DNA from: Macrostomum hystrix
Taxonomy: Eukaryota; Platyhelminthes; Macrostomidae
Assembly (NCBI GenBank): GCA_950097015.1
Contig: CATNEN010000003.1
Coordinates: forward strand, 14,700,001 to 14,764,000
Direction of reading: 5' to 3'
Length of the DNA stretch: 64,000 bases
This document shows positions 33,321 through 45,409 of this stretch, one piece after another. Under the pieces are notes generated by a model. The model was given only the letters and a program-made list of their open reading frames with translations, did not search any database and was not told where the DNA came from. Position 1 is the first letter of the stretch. Each line of letters begins with the position of its first letter. A program made the position numbers and the translations under genes.

Positions 33321-34112
33321 TTCTGGGAGTGCAGATGATGCTGGGAGTGACGATTCAGAAGTAATGGATTGTACTAATGATGAAGTTGCTGTTGATTTCG
33401 AGAGTACAGAAATCTGATCAATAACTACGAGCTAATTTAGTTTTTCATTTTCGAATAGCTTGGAGCCAGTGGAAAAAATGCATTTGTTATGTCAGAGAAC
33501 CGATATGTGAACTTTTCGAATCTCAGAGCACTAAATCCAAAATTTCGCATAATGGCATATAACAACCAAAGTCTAAAACTGCCGGGCCATTCAAAAGACA
33601 TTATTCACCAAAACTGCTGGTTTACTTGCTGAAGCACTGGTGTTAGTTTAGCTCCATTGTTCTGCCATTTCATCGGGAGTATCAAGAGCTTCAGAAAGAA
33701 TAAAAGTTGGTGTTCAAACTCTTACGTAGGATCGTACTTTTCCGACGTTAAATTTCGAAAAACAAGGTTCGGCAAGGCTTTCAGTGTGAACAAGTTTCAA
33801 ACGAATGCACCCGTTTAATTCTGTCCGATTCTTCAGAACGACCATTCTTACTAAGTCTAATATTGACACAACACGCGAAGAACTATAGCTTTCCGGCCTA
33901 GACACAAAACCTATCTCAGATAAGTCGATACCAAAACATTTTATAAAACTATGGCAAAACCTAATCAAAAGCACCACCAGTATTCGCGAAGGCATGCCAG
34001 AAATTTTAGGAATAACGTAAAAAATAAATCAATGTTGAGATCATTGCAGTCTGATGGTCATATAGCTGTGGTGTATTCGTCTGTCTGTATGCGAAAGTTC
34101 TAGTAACATCCG

Positions 34113-34427
34113 TTGATACCGAGTTCCGAGCTTTGTGCTTGCCAACAACGGAAGGATTTTTTAACAGAGCTCGAATCTGCATCTGGAAAGACTTACAAAA
34201 AAAGAGAAAATGAAGAATCCTCCAACTCGTGCGTTCGCTGTCATAAAGCTGAACCCAGTGCGACTCGAACTTGGCTGCAATGTGATCTTTGTATTTCGTG
34301 GCTGCACCATATGAGTGTGCATCGAAAGATATGTACCAGCGCCACGCGTCCAACGGCTACGTCTGCGCCGAGTAGGCAGCAACGCGATAGCTGGATGGAT
34401 GCACCAAGAAGTGCAGCGAAAAAATGA
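34113..34427 (+). pseudogene. PHD-finger fragment, probable C-terminus of a transposon protein
   Basis: A zinc-finger pattern of CVRC, then WLQCDLCISWLHH, matches the first part of a PHD finger. The expected final part (GYVCAE) is present only in another frame, around 34354-34371, so a frameshift breaks the domain. PHD fingers are often found at the C-termini of DDE-type transposon proteins, and its place inside the TIR element fits this. A run NEESSNSC precedes it. Confidence 0.55.
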
Positions 34428-35189
34428 ACTAATTACTAAAAGCTTATTGCTAATTGCGTCAAAAATGAATTTTCAATTCTGTAAATAATTATATTTTAGT
34501 TTTGCATGTAAAACTGCGAATAATCTAAGCTGCTAAATATTGTAATACTTATGTAAATTACGGGCCTTTAATTTGTGCGACACAAAAACACTAAAACGAA
34601 CAAAGCGAATAAAAGCTTAAAAAAATAAATATATTCTAAAAACTAACTAAAAATATATTATAGACTTTGTGAAAAACTCTGCCTAAGCCAGTCCCAAGCC
34701 TGGTTTTAAAAAGAGGAGGGCTCATAAAAATATATTGAACAATATACAGTTCAACTGTATTTATCTCTTATTTATCTATTTTATTATGATGTAATAATCC
34801 TGAGAAGCGCAAAACATAAGGTTATATTCATTGTTTTGTTGGCTGAAGTTTATGAAGATTATAAAAAAGAAATAATACAAACCAAAAATAAGTGCAGAGT
34901 TGTGATCTTCAATAAAAAGCTTTTTTGTATTCGTTTAATTACATATTTTTATGAGCAAATTTGTTTAACTTTATGAAAACTTTGGTTACGAAACTTTTTG
35001 TGAAAACTAGCGATCATATTTGCGTTGTGCGCAAGGCCGTCAATATTTATTAATTTTATTCGCAATTATGATATTTTCGGACCGATGTACGAGTATTTCA
35101 TCTGTTAGTAATCTTTTTATCGGTTACTTGTCAACTTTTGTTGGCTATAACATAATATTTTCTGGTACTGGTTCTAGTACTGGAAGTTT

Positions 35190-37205
35190 AGATGTCAATT
35201 ATTATGCTTACACGTTTTGTTTTATGTTGTTGACTTCTTAAAGTGGTGTTTCACGGATAGTTCTTAGAAAATAAGTACTAATTTTCTGTCAAAAAATTTT
35301 AGATGTTTGCAAAACGAAAAAAATAAGAAGCTCCTAACAATTTTTTCGTAAATATCTGGTTTTATTATATTCTATAGTGTTAAGGTTTGTCTGTGGTATT
35401 TTTGTGAAATTATAAAACTTTGCCTAAGTCTTTTTTTCGCTTCAGGCCTGCTGTCATTTACTCCGCTGCTGTGCCATTGACTATCACGACAATTTAAAGA
35501 GAAGTTTAGCGCGAGAGTTACAATAATATAGCATGAGATGAAAACTAGCATATAGGTTTATAGTTCTTGTTTTAATAAACATGTTTAAAAATTAGCACCT
35601 CAACAGCTAAACCAAAATATTTAAGTCATTGCATGTGGCAGCCCGGGCTGCACCTAATTTACAATATTTTAAGTTCTTTGTTTTTTGACCTTTATCCTTG
35701 AGCATCAAATAGACATTTTGCACTTAAATCTCTAATATGAAATTGAAATAGATGTTGAAAAATATAAAATGCTGTATTTGTAATCTAACCAACCATATTG
35801 TAGCCTGTGCTCTGGCTTGTCTAATCACAAAAACCTAATTTTTGTAGAAGGCTATATCTTCAATGCAAATTTCAATCAGAAATTATTGTAATTCAAAACT
35901 AATTATAAAATTATATATATTTTTTCCTTGATGCCACCACAGCTTAGTTGAAGCCAAAAGTATATTAAGCCTAGAATTTTGAAAAGCATTTGCATACATC
36001 TATACAGTTGAAAATGATTGTCTTCCAAAACTAAAGGGGTGCCATTTCGCATTATACTTTTTAACCTACATTTTTTTTCATTTTTATATGATTACTTCTG
36101 TAGTCATGCTCACTTAAGACATAAAATTTCAAAGTTTTGGAATAGGCCCTAACATTAATTTTAGAGCAGATTTCTTATTAAAGTGCTTGTTAGGCCTATC
36201 CAAAAACTGAAATAATATAAGAAGTCCCACATTGAATAGCTAAGATGCAAAAGGGAAGTGTTGTAGTTTCTAAAGGCAATATTAAATTCATTATAGTAAA
36301 ATAATTGTCATCCAAAACTGGCATATAAGGGGTCAGATTGTAAATCCACAAGGCACTAATTTCAAAAAGGGTACTAAAACCATGTGTATTGTTGCTTCAC
36401 AAATTTTAACTTTGATTCTTCTGAACATTTGTCAAGGTGATCAACACTTGACCTAGTGATTGTCATCCAAAATAATACTCAGCTTAGTTAATATTATATA
36501 GCATTTTAGCATAGTCTCATATCAGTTTTACAAGAATCTATCAACAGTTTGCCCACAATTGCAAAACTATTTAGCATTAATTGCATAGCAGAATAGATTT
36601 AATATTAGGTTTTCTATAATCTCATTGCACCTATGAAATAGACCTTATTCCAATTGAGAATTCATAATGTTATTTTAAAGTACTAGGCCTAAAATTGGAA
36701 TTAGAAATTAAAATCAGTATTGTATTAAAAATGGTGGGGATCTCAAATAAATAGAAAATAGCTACAATGTCATACCAAGCCATGCTGCACCATCAGGTGC
36801 TGAACCAACCTAAAATAAAAAGCATGACAGACATTTGACTGCTAAAATTTCATTCTTTCCTATATCCTATAGGGAAATCAGAAGAACGGTACTGTTTCCT
36901 GAAAATGTGTTATGTGTGTAACATTTCTGATTTAACAGTTGACATTAGATTCATTCTAGTAACAGTTAAATAAGTTGTGCTAAATACTCAAGACTAAGTA
37001 TATATTATTAGTGCTCAGAGACTGCATTTTTTAACTATTGTGATAACAATCTTTGTAAGGAAATATAATAAGTAATAGCAGTATGTTTATAAGATGAAGT
37101 TATCTTTACTGTAAATAGTTTTTAGAGATAGCTATCAATTTGGATATTTTAAAATTGAACAGCTCTAGTAGAAACAGCTACTATTTAACTTTGCCTTAGT
37201 GTATT
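35190..37205. other. Gene-free interval, 2 kb
   Basis: AT-rich, unique-looking sequence with no array, recognisable mobile element or supported coding region. Confidence 0.5.
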
Positions 37206-37220
37206 AACTATATATTAGCT

Positions 37221-37521
37221 CATACATGCGCAACACCTGGCCGACCCGGCCAAACCGGCTGGGTGAAACAAGGGCCAAGCAAGGTAAGTCGCAAAAACCA
37301 ATCAACCATTGCAAAAACACCAAAGGGGGGACCAAGGGACAAATAAGGAAGGCATGAAGAAGAGGAAAAAGGGGAGAGAAAAAGAGAGCAAATGACAGCA
37401 AACTATGTCGTAAATAGAGCAATGAAACAAACTAAGTCGCAAATGAGAGCAAACTAAGTCGTAAATAGAGCAAAAACTAAGTCGCATGGCCGGCTAAGAT
37501 TTGGGAGGTTGCACATTTATG
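37221..37521. mobile_element. hAT-type MITE, copy 1
   Basis: 301 bp, starting CATACATGCGCAACACC and ending in a diverged inverted copy (GCACATTTATG). It is flanked by the perfect 8-bp target duplication TATTAGCT (37213-37220 and 37522-37529). The interior (GAGAGAAAAAGAGAGCAAAT, AACTAAGTCG repeats) matches copy 2. Confidence 0.92.
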
Positions 37522-37620
37522 TATTAGCTTGGTGATTGCTATGTTGACTGGGCATAATATACATATGTAATTTAGATATTTACATATAGCAAAGAGAAAA
37601 AACAATGTACATACTATATT

Positions 37621-37868
37621 CATACATGCGCAACACCCGGTTGACCCGGGTTTGGCCGGGTGAAATGAGGGCCAAGCAAGGTAAGTCGCAAAAACCAATT
37701 GACCAAGTGCAAAATAATCAAAGGGGGGACCAAGCAACAAAAAAGGAAGGCGTGAAGAAAAGGAAAAAGGGGAGAGAAAAAGAGAGCAAATGAGAGCAAA
37801 CTAAGTCGTAAATAGAGCAAAAACTAAGTCACAAGGGCAGCTAAGATTTGGGAGGTTGCGCATGTATG
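37621..37868. mobile_element. hAT-type MITE, copy 2
   Basis: 248 bp with intact inverted ends (CATACATGCGCAAC and GTTGCGCATGTATG), flanked by the 8-bp duplication ACTATATT (37613-37620 and 37869-37876). Same orientation as copy 1 and 99 bp away. It lacks about 50 bp of the internal AACTAAGTCG repeats. Confidence 0.94.
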
Positions 37869-38177
37869 ACTATATTACATCAAAAGGAACAAAGTAATTA
37901 TTTGTTGGCTTCTTACTGTATATCACTACAAATGTAAACTATGGACGGTACATATTTAAACTAGTTCTTTTTTCTTCTTTTTTTCATCATACTTCTTGTG
38001 AACCAATATTACATTTTTTATTTATAAAATTGGTTGTAGACAGTTAGTTAAAGATAGCAAGTCTTTGTTCTATTTCAGAATCTAAAGTTCTGACTAAACA
38101 CTCAGATAAATGCTTTGCAATGACAAGTACATAGAGAATAACAAAATATAATCAATCAGCTTTATTGTCAAACAGCT

Positions 38178-41100
38178 ATGCAACAACAGAAACAACCTCA
38201 GCAGCAGCAGCAGCAGCATCCAACACCAATGCCTCAACAAGCTCAAAGACACTTTTCAATTGACTCAACCATTGCTGGCCAATATGATCTTGAGCACACA
38301 ATTGGTAGAGGCCATTTTGCAGTTGTCAAATTGGCTAGGCATACTTTCACTGGTGAACAAGTGGCTGTCAAAGTGATTGACAAGAGTAAATTAGATGCCA
38401 TTAGTAGGGAGCATCTATTTCAAGAAGTGATGTGCATGAAGCTAGTTCAACATCCGAATGTAGTCAGATTATATGAAGTGATTGACACAACAAATCGACT
38501 CTATCTGATCTTGGAACTAGGCGACGGTGGAGATCTCTACGATTACATACTGAAGCACGAGAGTGGCCTCAAAGAATCAGTTGCTAGGGCATTCTTTCAT
38601 CAGATAGTGACCGCCATAGCCTATTGTCACAAATTACACGTCTGTCATCGCGATTTGAAATTAGAAAATTGCGTTGTATTTGAAAAGCAAGGCCTGGTTA
38701 AGCTGACAGATTTCGGCTTCTCAAACGTATTTACACCTGGTAAATTCTTGGAGACCTCCTGCGGTAGTCTGGCTTATTCCGCTCCGGAAATTCTTCTTGG
38801 CGACTCTTACGACGCAACTAAGGTCGACGTTTGGTCCCTAGGTAGGACTGGCTATTCCGCTTATAATATAATAATTGATTACGCCTGCCCCAATTGGGCC
38901 AGATGTGCAGCCGACAGCACAGCCGCAGCTATTGCGCGGCGCATCTGAAGGCTGCGTACGGCTGTTCAGCCCATAGACGCCTGGTGAACTGAAACAATGC
39001 ATAGTTTAGAAGGACACAAATTTTTCCAGTGGAGTCGGGAATCGAACCGCCGACCTTAAAGTCGTGAGTTCAACGCTCTAACCACTAGGCTACAACCCCA
39101 TAGCGAAAATTTAAGTCGGTTAAGGCGGCCTTCCCCTGTCCACAGACTAAACAACTGTACGCAGCCTTTATGAAATAAAAAATTAGAAATCTTTTATAAT
39201 GCGTTTCTACGCCAAGTTAGGTAAATTCATACTTCTAATCCTAAAAATCCCATTCTCCTCCCCCCCACAAATCCCAGGCGTAATCCTATTTATGCTAGCC
39301 GCTGGTAAGCTGCCATTCCAGGAGCAGAACGACTCTGAAACTCTGGCCCGCATCATGGACGTCCGTTATCGAGTACCGCGTCACGTGTCTCAACCCTGTC
39401 GTCGACTTATCGACCGGCTATTGCAACGCGATCCGACTAGGCGACCAACTTTAGACGCCATCCTCGAAGATGATTGGCTAGCGGGATTGCCAACCCCAAC
39501 TGGTCAGCCGCTGGTTTGCGCGGGCGAAATCTCCCCAGAAGATCAACTAGAAGTTGTAGACAAAATGGTCGAAGGCGGCTTAGCAACTAGGGAAGAAATT
39601 CTGGCCGCTCTGGCTAGAGACGATTATAGTCACGTGACTGCCACTTATTATCTTCTAGCAGAGCGTCTAATGCGACGAGCCAGATTAGAACGGCATCGAT
39701 TATCGATTGGCAGCTCGGGCGGCGGTGTCCGGCCTAATCGAGGACAGTCGGCTGAGTTAGAGAGCATTCCGGAAGCTGCCGCGGCTGCTAGCGGCGGTAG
39801 TCGACAGTCTTCATGGTGCGTGTGTGTCTATAGTTAAACATTTTTTTCGATACATATCGGTTTTTAGTCTAGAAATAAAAACTTTGTTTGCTAGTATTGC
39901 ACTGTAACCAGATTTATAACAGGTGTGTGTGTGTGATAGGATTGCACACCTGGGCTAGTTGTAATTGATTTAATTTTTACCATATCCTACTCGTAACATA
40001 CAGAAACTTGTGTTACATTGTGCCGGGTTACAAAATTTTCTTCTTTTTTAAAAACTTGCTCAACCTCGCCTCCTCCTCCGCCAGCGCTTCGCTCAGCGTT
40101 GAAGAAAAGCTTCGCCGATTCTCCATGATCATCGAAGAGGAAGACATTGGCTTGGCTTCCCTAGCCGAAGAATCATGCGCTAATACTGCTTCAGCATCAG
40201 CAGCAGCAGCAGCAGCATCAGCAGTTGCGTCGACAGCGACAGCTTCGTCGGCTATCTTCGATGGTCGATCGCGATCTAGCAGCGCCAGGCATCGTTCTCT
40301 AGTTTCTGTGCGTTCCTCTCCACAATTGCTTCTGCGGGCGATGGCGGCCACTTTAGACGATAATCATCAGCAGCAGCAGCAGCAGCAATTTCTGCTTCAA
40401 CTGCAGCAGCATCAACTGGCTTTGCTTGGCTCTGCCGCCACAGCTACGACGACCAGTTGCGTCGGCGGCGGCGGCGGCGGTTCGTTTCGTCTTCATCACC
40501 ATCATCTGACCAGCAGACGGTCTGGAATTATCGCCGGACGAAAATCAAGCGCCGGCAGTCGCAGCTCGGAGTCATCCGACTCGCCTAGTCGTCCTCTGAG
40601 CGAATATAGCCTAGGAGAACTGGCCTGCTGCTCTTGCGACGCCAACGACGGCTCTGCTGACATTGTTAACGACATTGGCGGCAGTCAGCTGGCGGTTCTG
40701 TGCTGTCCAATTAGGGAACTTGACGAACCCCCGGCCTCTTTAGATGGTGTCGCTAGTTTAGAAAATGCAACTGGAAATGATGATTCGATTGGTAATTATT
40801 GAACTCATTTTACAGCTATATGATAGGCATATAGATCCTCATATTTGATCCCAAATCCTCATATTTGATCCCAAATCCTCATATTTGGCCCCAAATCCTC
40901 ATATTTGTCCCTAAATCCTCATATTTCACCCCAAATCCTCATGTTTGTTACCAGATTCACATTTGATCCCATGTTCTCAGTTTTTATCCCAAATCCTTTT
41001 ATTTGGGATAAAATCTAATTTTATCTAATTTTATCTAATATTCATATGTGATCCCAGATCCTCAGGTTTGATCCCAAATCCCCATTTTTGATCCAAGATC

Positions 41101-42286
41101 CTCAGGTTTGATCCCAGGTTCTCAGTTTTGATCCCAAATCCTCATATTTGATCCCAGATTCTCATTTGATCCCAGATCTTCAGGTTTGATACTAGATCCT
41201 CATATTTGACCCTAAATCCTCATATTTGATCCCAGATCCTCATATTTGATCCCAGATCCTTATATTTGATCTCAGATCCTCATATTTGATACTAGATTCT
41301 CATATTTGACCCCAAATTCTCATATTTGATCCCAGATCCTTATATTTGATCTCAGATCCTCATATTTGATACTAGATTCTCATATTTGACCCCAAATTCT
41401 CATATTTGATCCCAGATCCTCATATTTGATCCCAGATCCTCATATTTGATCCCAGATCCTCATATTTGATCCCAGATCCTCATATTTCATCCCAGATCCT
41501 CATATTTGATCCCAGATCCTTATATTTGATCTCAGATCCTCATATTTGATACTAGATTCTCATATTTGACCCCAAATCTTCATATTCGATCCCAAATCCT
41601 CAGGTTTGAACCTAAGATCCTCTTTGCCATTAACAGAATAACCAAAAGTATATTTTTCATATCTTATTATTTCAGGTCATTCACAGCAGCATCAGCAGCA
41701 AAATAAGCAGCAGCAGCAGCAGTCGCTATCAGCTTCGTCATCCGCCCGACAGTCTCGGCGCCGCCAGTCGGATGGTCGACAGTCTTCAATCGGTGCTAAC
41801 GCCAGGGAGAGCAGCTTCTCATTGAATTCCATTGCGTCATCGAGTCTGCGCTCTTTGTCTGCGCATCGAGTCGAACTATTGACACGAGATTTGAAACTAG
41901 CTAGAGCTTTGGTGGCTTCGGCAGCTTCGGCAGCTGCCACGAATTCGTCGTCTAGCACGTCGACAGCAGCCGCAGCGGCGTGTTCAACGGCTGCTGCGTC
42001 GGGAGCAGAGTCGGCACCGGTGGCAGCAACTGCTCCGGTGTCAAACGCCACGTCGAATGCCGATGTCTCTTCGGCAGTCAGCGCGGACGCTGTTGGCGAC
42101 GACAGTCAGCAACAATTGCAGCCGAACTCGGCGTCGCTGTCTAGGCGACAAAGGCGAAAGCGTCGACGTCAGCAGCAGCAGCAGCAGCACTTGCTGCCAC
42201 TGCCGGGTAGCGGTAGAAAGTCTGCGTCAAATGGCGGCGGTAGTGGAGTTTCAAAATTTCGCCTCTCGTGTTGCAGCGTGAGCTAA
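38178..42286 (+). CDS. SNRK: SNF1-related serine/threonine kinase SNRK
   Basis: Four exons (38178-38841, 39278-39815, 40085-40791, 41676-42286) join in phase to 839 residues. A Gln-rich start (1-25) leads into a kinase domain close to vertebrate SNRK. It has the glycine loop GRGHFAVV (43-50), catalytic VAVK Lys65, HRD 157-159, DFG 178-180, and the activation loop [13 protein letters not shown] with Thr193 at the LKB1 target site. After HRD it reads HRDLKLEN rather than the SNRK form HRDLKPEN. Exon 2 adds the end of the kinase domain and the UBA-like segment ([14 protein letters not shown], then [11 protein letters not shown]). The long tail is Ser/Ala/Gln-rich and ends [13 protein letters not shown]-related kinases of this type are activated by LKB1 in cytoplasm and nucleus. 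Its introns hold SINE-B copies and a 20-bp array. Confidence 0.96.
38866..39100 (-). mobile_element. SINE-B in SNRK intron 1
   Basis: On the minus strand a tRNA-like head (GTAGCCTAGTGGTTAGAGCG, then CGGTTCGATTCCCGAC) is followed by CTGAACAGCCGTACGCAGCC and an end like GGCAGGCGTAATCAATTATT. It closely resembles a tRNA gene but continues into a shared non-tRNA body, so it is a SINE. Confidence 0.8.
39115..39175 (+). mobile_element. SINE-B tail fragment, opposite orientation
   Basis: ACAACTGTACGCAGCCTT matches the SINE-B tail, on the + strand, adjoining the head of the minus-strand copy. Confidence 0.6.
40835..41620. repeat. 20-bp tandem array in SNRK intron 3
   Basis: About 38 copies of CCTCATATTTGATCCCAGAT with many variants, in the intron 40792-41675. 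Blocks of about 100-120 bp within it are repeated (compare 41270-41340 with 41330-41400 and 41510-41580), giving a higher-order pattern. Confidence 0.95.
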
Positions 42287-42384
42287 ATTTGTTTTTAAAG
42301 CTGCTCTTTGTCATTTACAATCGTCAGATTTAGCATAGAAATATCAGGTTGTAGAAATTTAATTAGTACACCTGTTAGATCACT

Positions 42385-43895
42385 TCGCCGATCTGTCAGA
42401 TTCGATTGTCAAGCTGTCAGATTAGATTGTCATACTGTCAGATTCGATTGTCAAGCTGTCAGATTCGATTGTCAAACTGTCAGATTCGATTGTCAAACTG
42501 TCAGATTATATTGTCAATTTTTGTCATACTGTCAGATTCGATTGTCAAACTGTCAGATTCGATTGTCAAACTGTCAGATTAGATTGTCAAGCTGTCAGAA
42601 GCGATTGACGTGCTGTCAGATTCGATTGTCAAACTGTCAGATTAGATTGTCAAACTGTCAGATTCGATTTTCATACTGTCAGATTCGATTGTCATACTGT
42701 CAGATTCGATTGTCAAGCTGTCAGATTCGATTGTCAAACTGTCAGATTCGATTGTCATACTGTCAGATTAGATTGTCAAGCTGTCAGATTCGATTGTCAT
42801 ACTGTCAGATTAGATTGTCAAGCTGTCAGAAGCGATTGACGTGCTGTCAGATTCGATTGTCAAACTGTCAGATTAGATTGTCAAACTGTCAGATTCGATT
42901 TTCATACTGTCAGATTCGATTGTCATACTGTCAGATTCGATTGTCAAGCTGTCAGATTCGATTGTCAAACTGTCAGATTCGATTGTCATACTGTCAGATT
43001 AGATTGTCAAGCTGTCAGATTCGATTGTCATACTGTCAGATTCGATTGTCAAGCTGTCAGAAGCGATTGATGTGCTGTCAGATTCGATTGTCAAACTGTC
43101 AGATTCGATTGTCAAACTGTCAGATTATATTGTCAATTTTTGTCATACTGTCAGATTCGATTGTCAAACTGTCAGATTAGATTGTCAAGCTGTCAGAAGC
43201 GATTGACGTGCTGTCAGATTCGATTGTCAAACTGTCAGATTAAATTTTCATACTGTCAGATTCGATTGTCAAACTGTCAGATTCGATTGTCAAACTGTCA
43301 GATTAGATTGTCAAGCTGTCAGATTAGATTGTCAAACTGTCAGATTCGATTGTCATACTGTCAGATTAGATTGTCAAGCTGTCAGATTAGATTGTCAAAC
43401 TGTCAGATTAGATTGTCAAGCTGTCAGATTCGATTGTCAAACTGTCAGATTAGATTGTCAAACTGTCAGATTCGATTTTCATACTGTCAGATTAGATTGT
43501 CAAACTGTCAGATTAGATTTTCAAACTGTCAGATTAGATTGTCATACTGTCAGATTCGATTGTCAAACTGTCAGATTAGATTGTCAAGCTGTCAGATTCG
43601 ATTTTCATACTGTCAGATTAGATAGTCAAACTGTCAGATTAGATTGTCAAACTGTCAGATTCGATTTTCATACTGTCAGATTAGATTGTCAAACTGTCAG
43701 ATTAGATTGTCAAACTGTCAGATTCGATTTTCATACTGTCAGATTAGATTGTCAAACTGTCAGATTAGATTGTCAAACTGTCAGATTCGATTTTCATACT
43801 GTCAGATTAGATTGTCATACTGTCAGATTCGATTGTCAAACTGTCAGATTAGATTGTCAAGCTGTCAGATTCGATTGTCAAGCTGTCAGAGTCGA
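42385..43895. repeat. 21-bp tandem array downstream of SNRK
   Basis: About 72 copies of a 21-bp unit starting CTGTCAGATTCGATTGTCAA, the longest array in the window. Blocks with GAAGCGATTGACGTG variants recur near 42595, 42830, 43060 and 43195, showing segmental amplification within the array. Long + frames through it are artefacts. Confidence 0.98.
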
Positions 43896-43919
43896 TGGCA
43901 CCACAAAATGCAATATAAA

Positions 43920-44730
43920 CAACATCTTTATGGTTAGAGTAAACGTAAAGTATATATATTTCATACTGAGGTGTGTGTGTGACTACTAAAAGTAATATGC
44001 TGATGCGAATTTTCGTTTTTTTCGCCAACATAAAAGATGTTAGAATACATTTAGACTGTTATATTTTTTACTCTTATACATCAGTATAGTTATTGCATGT
44101 AAATATATATGGTGTAATAAGTTTACTATCAAGAACTCGAGTAAGTAGTAATATTAATTTTTCGCCCATATATTTATTTATTTGTGTATTTTTTCTCTCC
44201 AGACTGTGTTTAGAAATAAAACAAAAGAATAAGCGTATGAGATTTTTTGTCCTTTCGTTTTGTACTTTATCTATGTTTTCTATGTTACTATATCTTATAA
44301 TTGGCCAATGTAGAATAATATATATTTTGGCATTCATGTCTCGATGATACTACTTGCATCGATTTTATTAAGTAGCTTAAAAAACCTAGATAAGCGCACA
44401 CTGGTCACACTGCTAGTATTAATATATTCTTTGTCTAGCTTAATTAATTGAGCTATAACAATTTGGCAAACAATTTTGCAAATTTTTCACAATTTTTTAA
44501 CGTGCAATTTAATTTTTATTTCAGCTTTTTTGTAAGTCTTTCTCAATAATTTGCTGTTTTTCTTTGTTCCAGTGAGAACAATTTAAGTTTCCTTTTTTGT
44601 AGCTCTTTATTTTCAAGAAAATTCTGTTTTAGTAGCACATGAACTTGTTAGTTTCAGAAAATTTAGCTCTATCTTTATTCACATTCAACTGACTAGATTT
44701 GGAACGTAATGACCCTCAAAAATACCTTTC
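43920..44730. other. Gene-free interval
   Basis: AT-rich. ORFs of about 85 codons occur on both strands over the same bases and are not supported. Confidence 0.4.
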
Positions 44731-44734
44731 CTGA

Positions 44735-45405
44735 GCACACACGCACACAGATAGGCACACGCTCACACAGGTGTGTACATCTGCCCTGACTTTCTCATTG
44801 TCAGTCAGTGAACACTCTCACTTGGTCTTGGAGGTTGGCCCTCAAGGGTGTAAATTGTACGACAAGCCCCCTTACCCGCTAAAAAAATAGGGATGTTTCT
44901 TTGGGTGATTCCAGTTGGAATCTGCGGTGTTTCCAGAAAAAGAAACAGCCGACCGCTGGAAACATACCAATCGGATGATTCCATGCTTAGAATCTACCCA
45001 ACTGGGCGTTTTCTCGGAGCTTCTTGGTGGCGAAATGGAATCACCCAAAGAATCCTCCAGTTCGGAAGATTCCATGCTCAGAAACCGCCGAGGAATCGCC
45101 CGTAAATAATTCTCTGGTTGTCCCATGGGCCACTGGTTCGGGTGATTCTTCGGCGGTTTCCGCACAATTTCCGGTTACATCGGCTGCTTCCTGGGTGGTT
45201 TCTTTAACTCTTGCGAGATAGGGGGATTTCGGTAGATTCCACTCCTATTTTGCACAAAAAACCCGCCGAAGAAGCAGCCGAATTTTTTACAGGGTAAGCC
45301 TTCTCTCCGCGGCTGCGCCATAATAAATGAAATGAATGTGGCCTCGCCGCGGAATCGAGCTCAGGGACCTAGGTGCGAGAGGCAGACGGACCCTTCGATT
45401 GTCTA
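44735..45405 (-). mobile_element. SINE-A copy 3, interrupted
   Basis: Matches copy 1 on the minus strand: body at 44735-44871, then a 426-bp foreign insertion, then 45298-45405 with the head sequence GTGGCCTCGCCGCGGAATCG. Confidence 0.82.
44872..45297. mobile_element. MITE-like insertion inside SINE-A
   Basis: Starts TTACCCGCTAAAAAAA and ends TTTTTTACAGGGTAA, inverted termini matching at 13 of 15 positions. The SINE-A copy at 22.9 kb is uninterrupted at this point, which defines the insertion limits. The interior contains many GATTCC/GGAATC pairs and no coding region. The target duplication is unclear. Confidence 0.75.
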
Positions 45406-45409
45406 GTTT

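Larger units (their letters stand above)
31715..35183. mobile_element. ~3.47-kb decayed DNA transposon with ~160-bp terminal inverted repeats
   Basis: The left end (31715-31875, starting CCAGTACCAGAACCAGTACC) matches the reverse complement of the right end (35022-35183, ending GGTTCTAGTACTGG). Shared internal landmarks include TCCGAAAATATCATAATTGC and GGCCTTGCGCACAAC. The interior carries a signal-peptide-like ORF (32399), a coding 15-bp array and a PHD-finger fragment. I see no convincing target-site duplication and no intact transposase, so the superfamily is unknown. Confidence 0.75.

Noticed and set aside
33714-33995. 93-codon minus-strand ORF inside the TIR element
   Set aside because: No recognisable transposase motif, and no support on that strand from the neighbouring PHD fragment.
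37204-37820. Minus-strand ORFs of 60-87 codons
   Set aside because: They fall within the two MITEs and are repeated with them; no protein similarity is recognisable.
38842-38850. SNRK intron 1 begins GTAGGACTG, like the introner-like element's GTAGGACTGCC
   Set aside because: The match is only nine bases and then breaks down, and a donor motif is shared anyway. Not enough to call a third copy.
39025-39100. tRNA gene on the minus strand
   Set aside because: It has convincing A- and B-box sequences, but a shared non-tRNA body and tail follow it, and a sister copy exists at 63.2 kb, so it is a SINE head.
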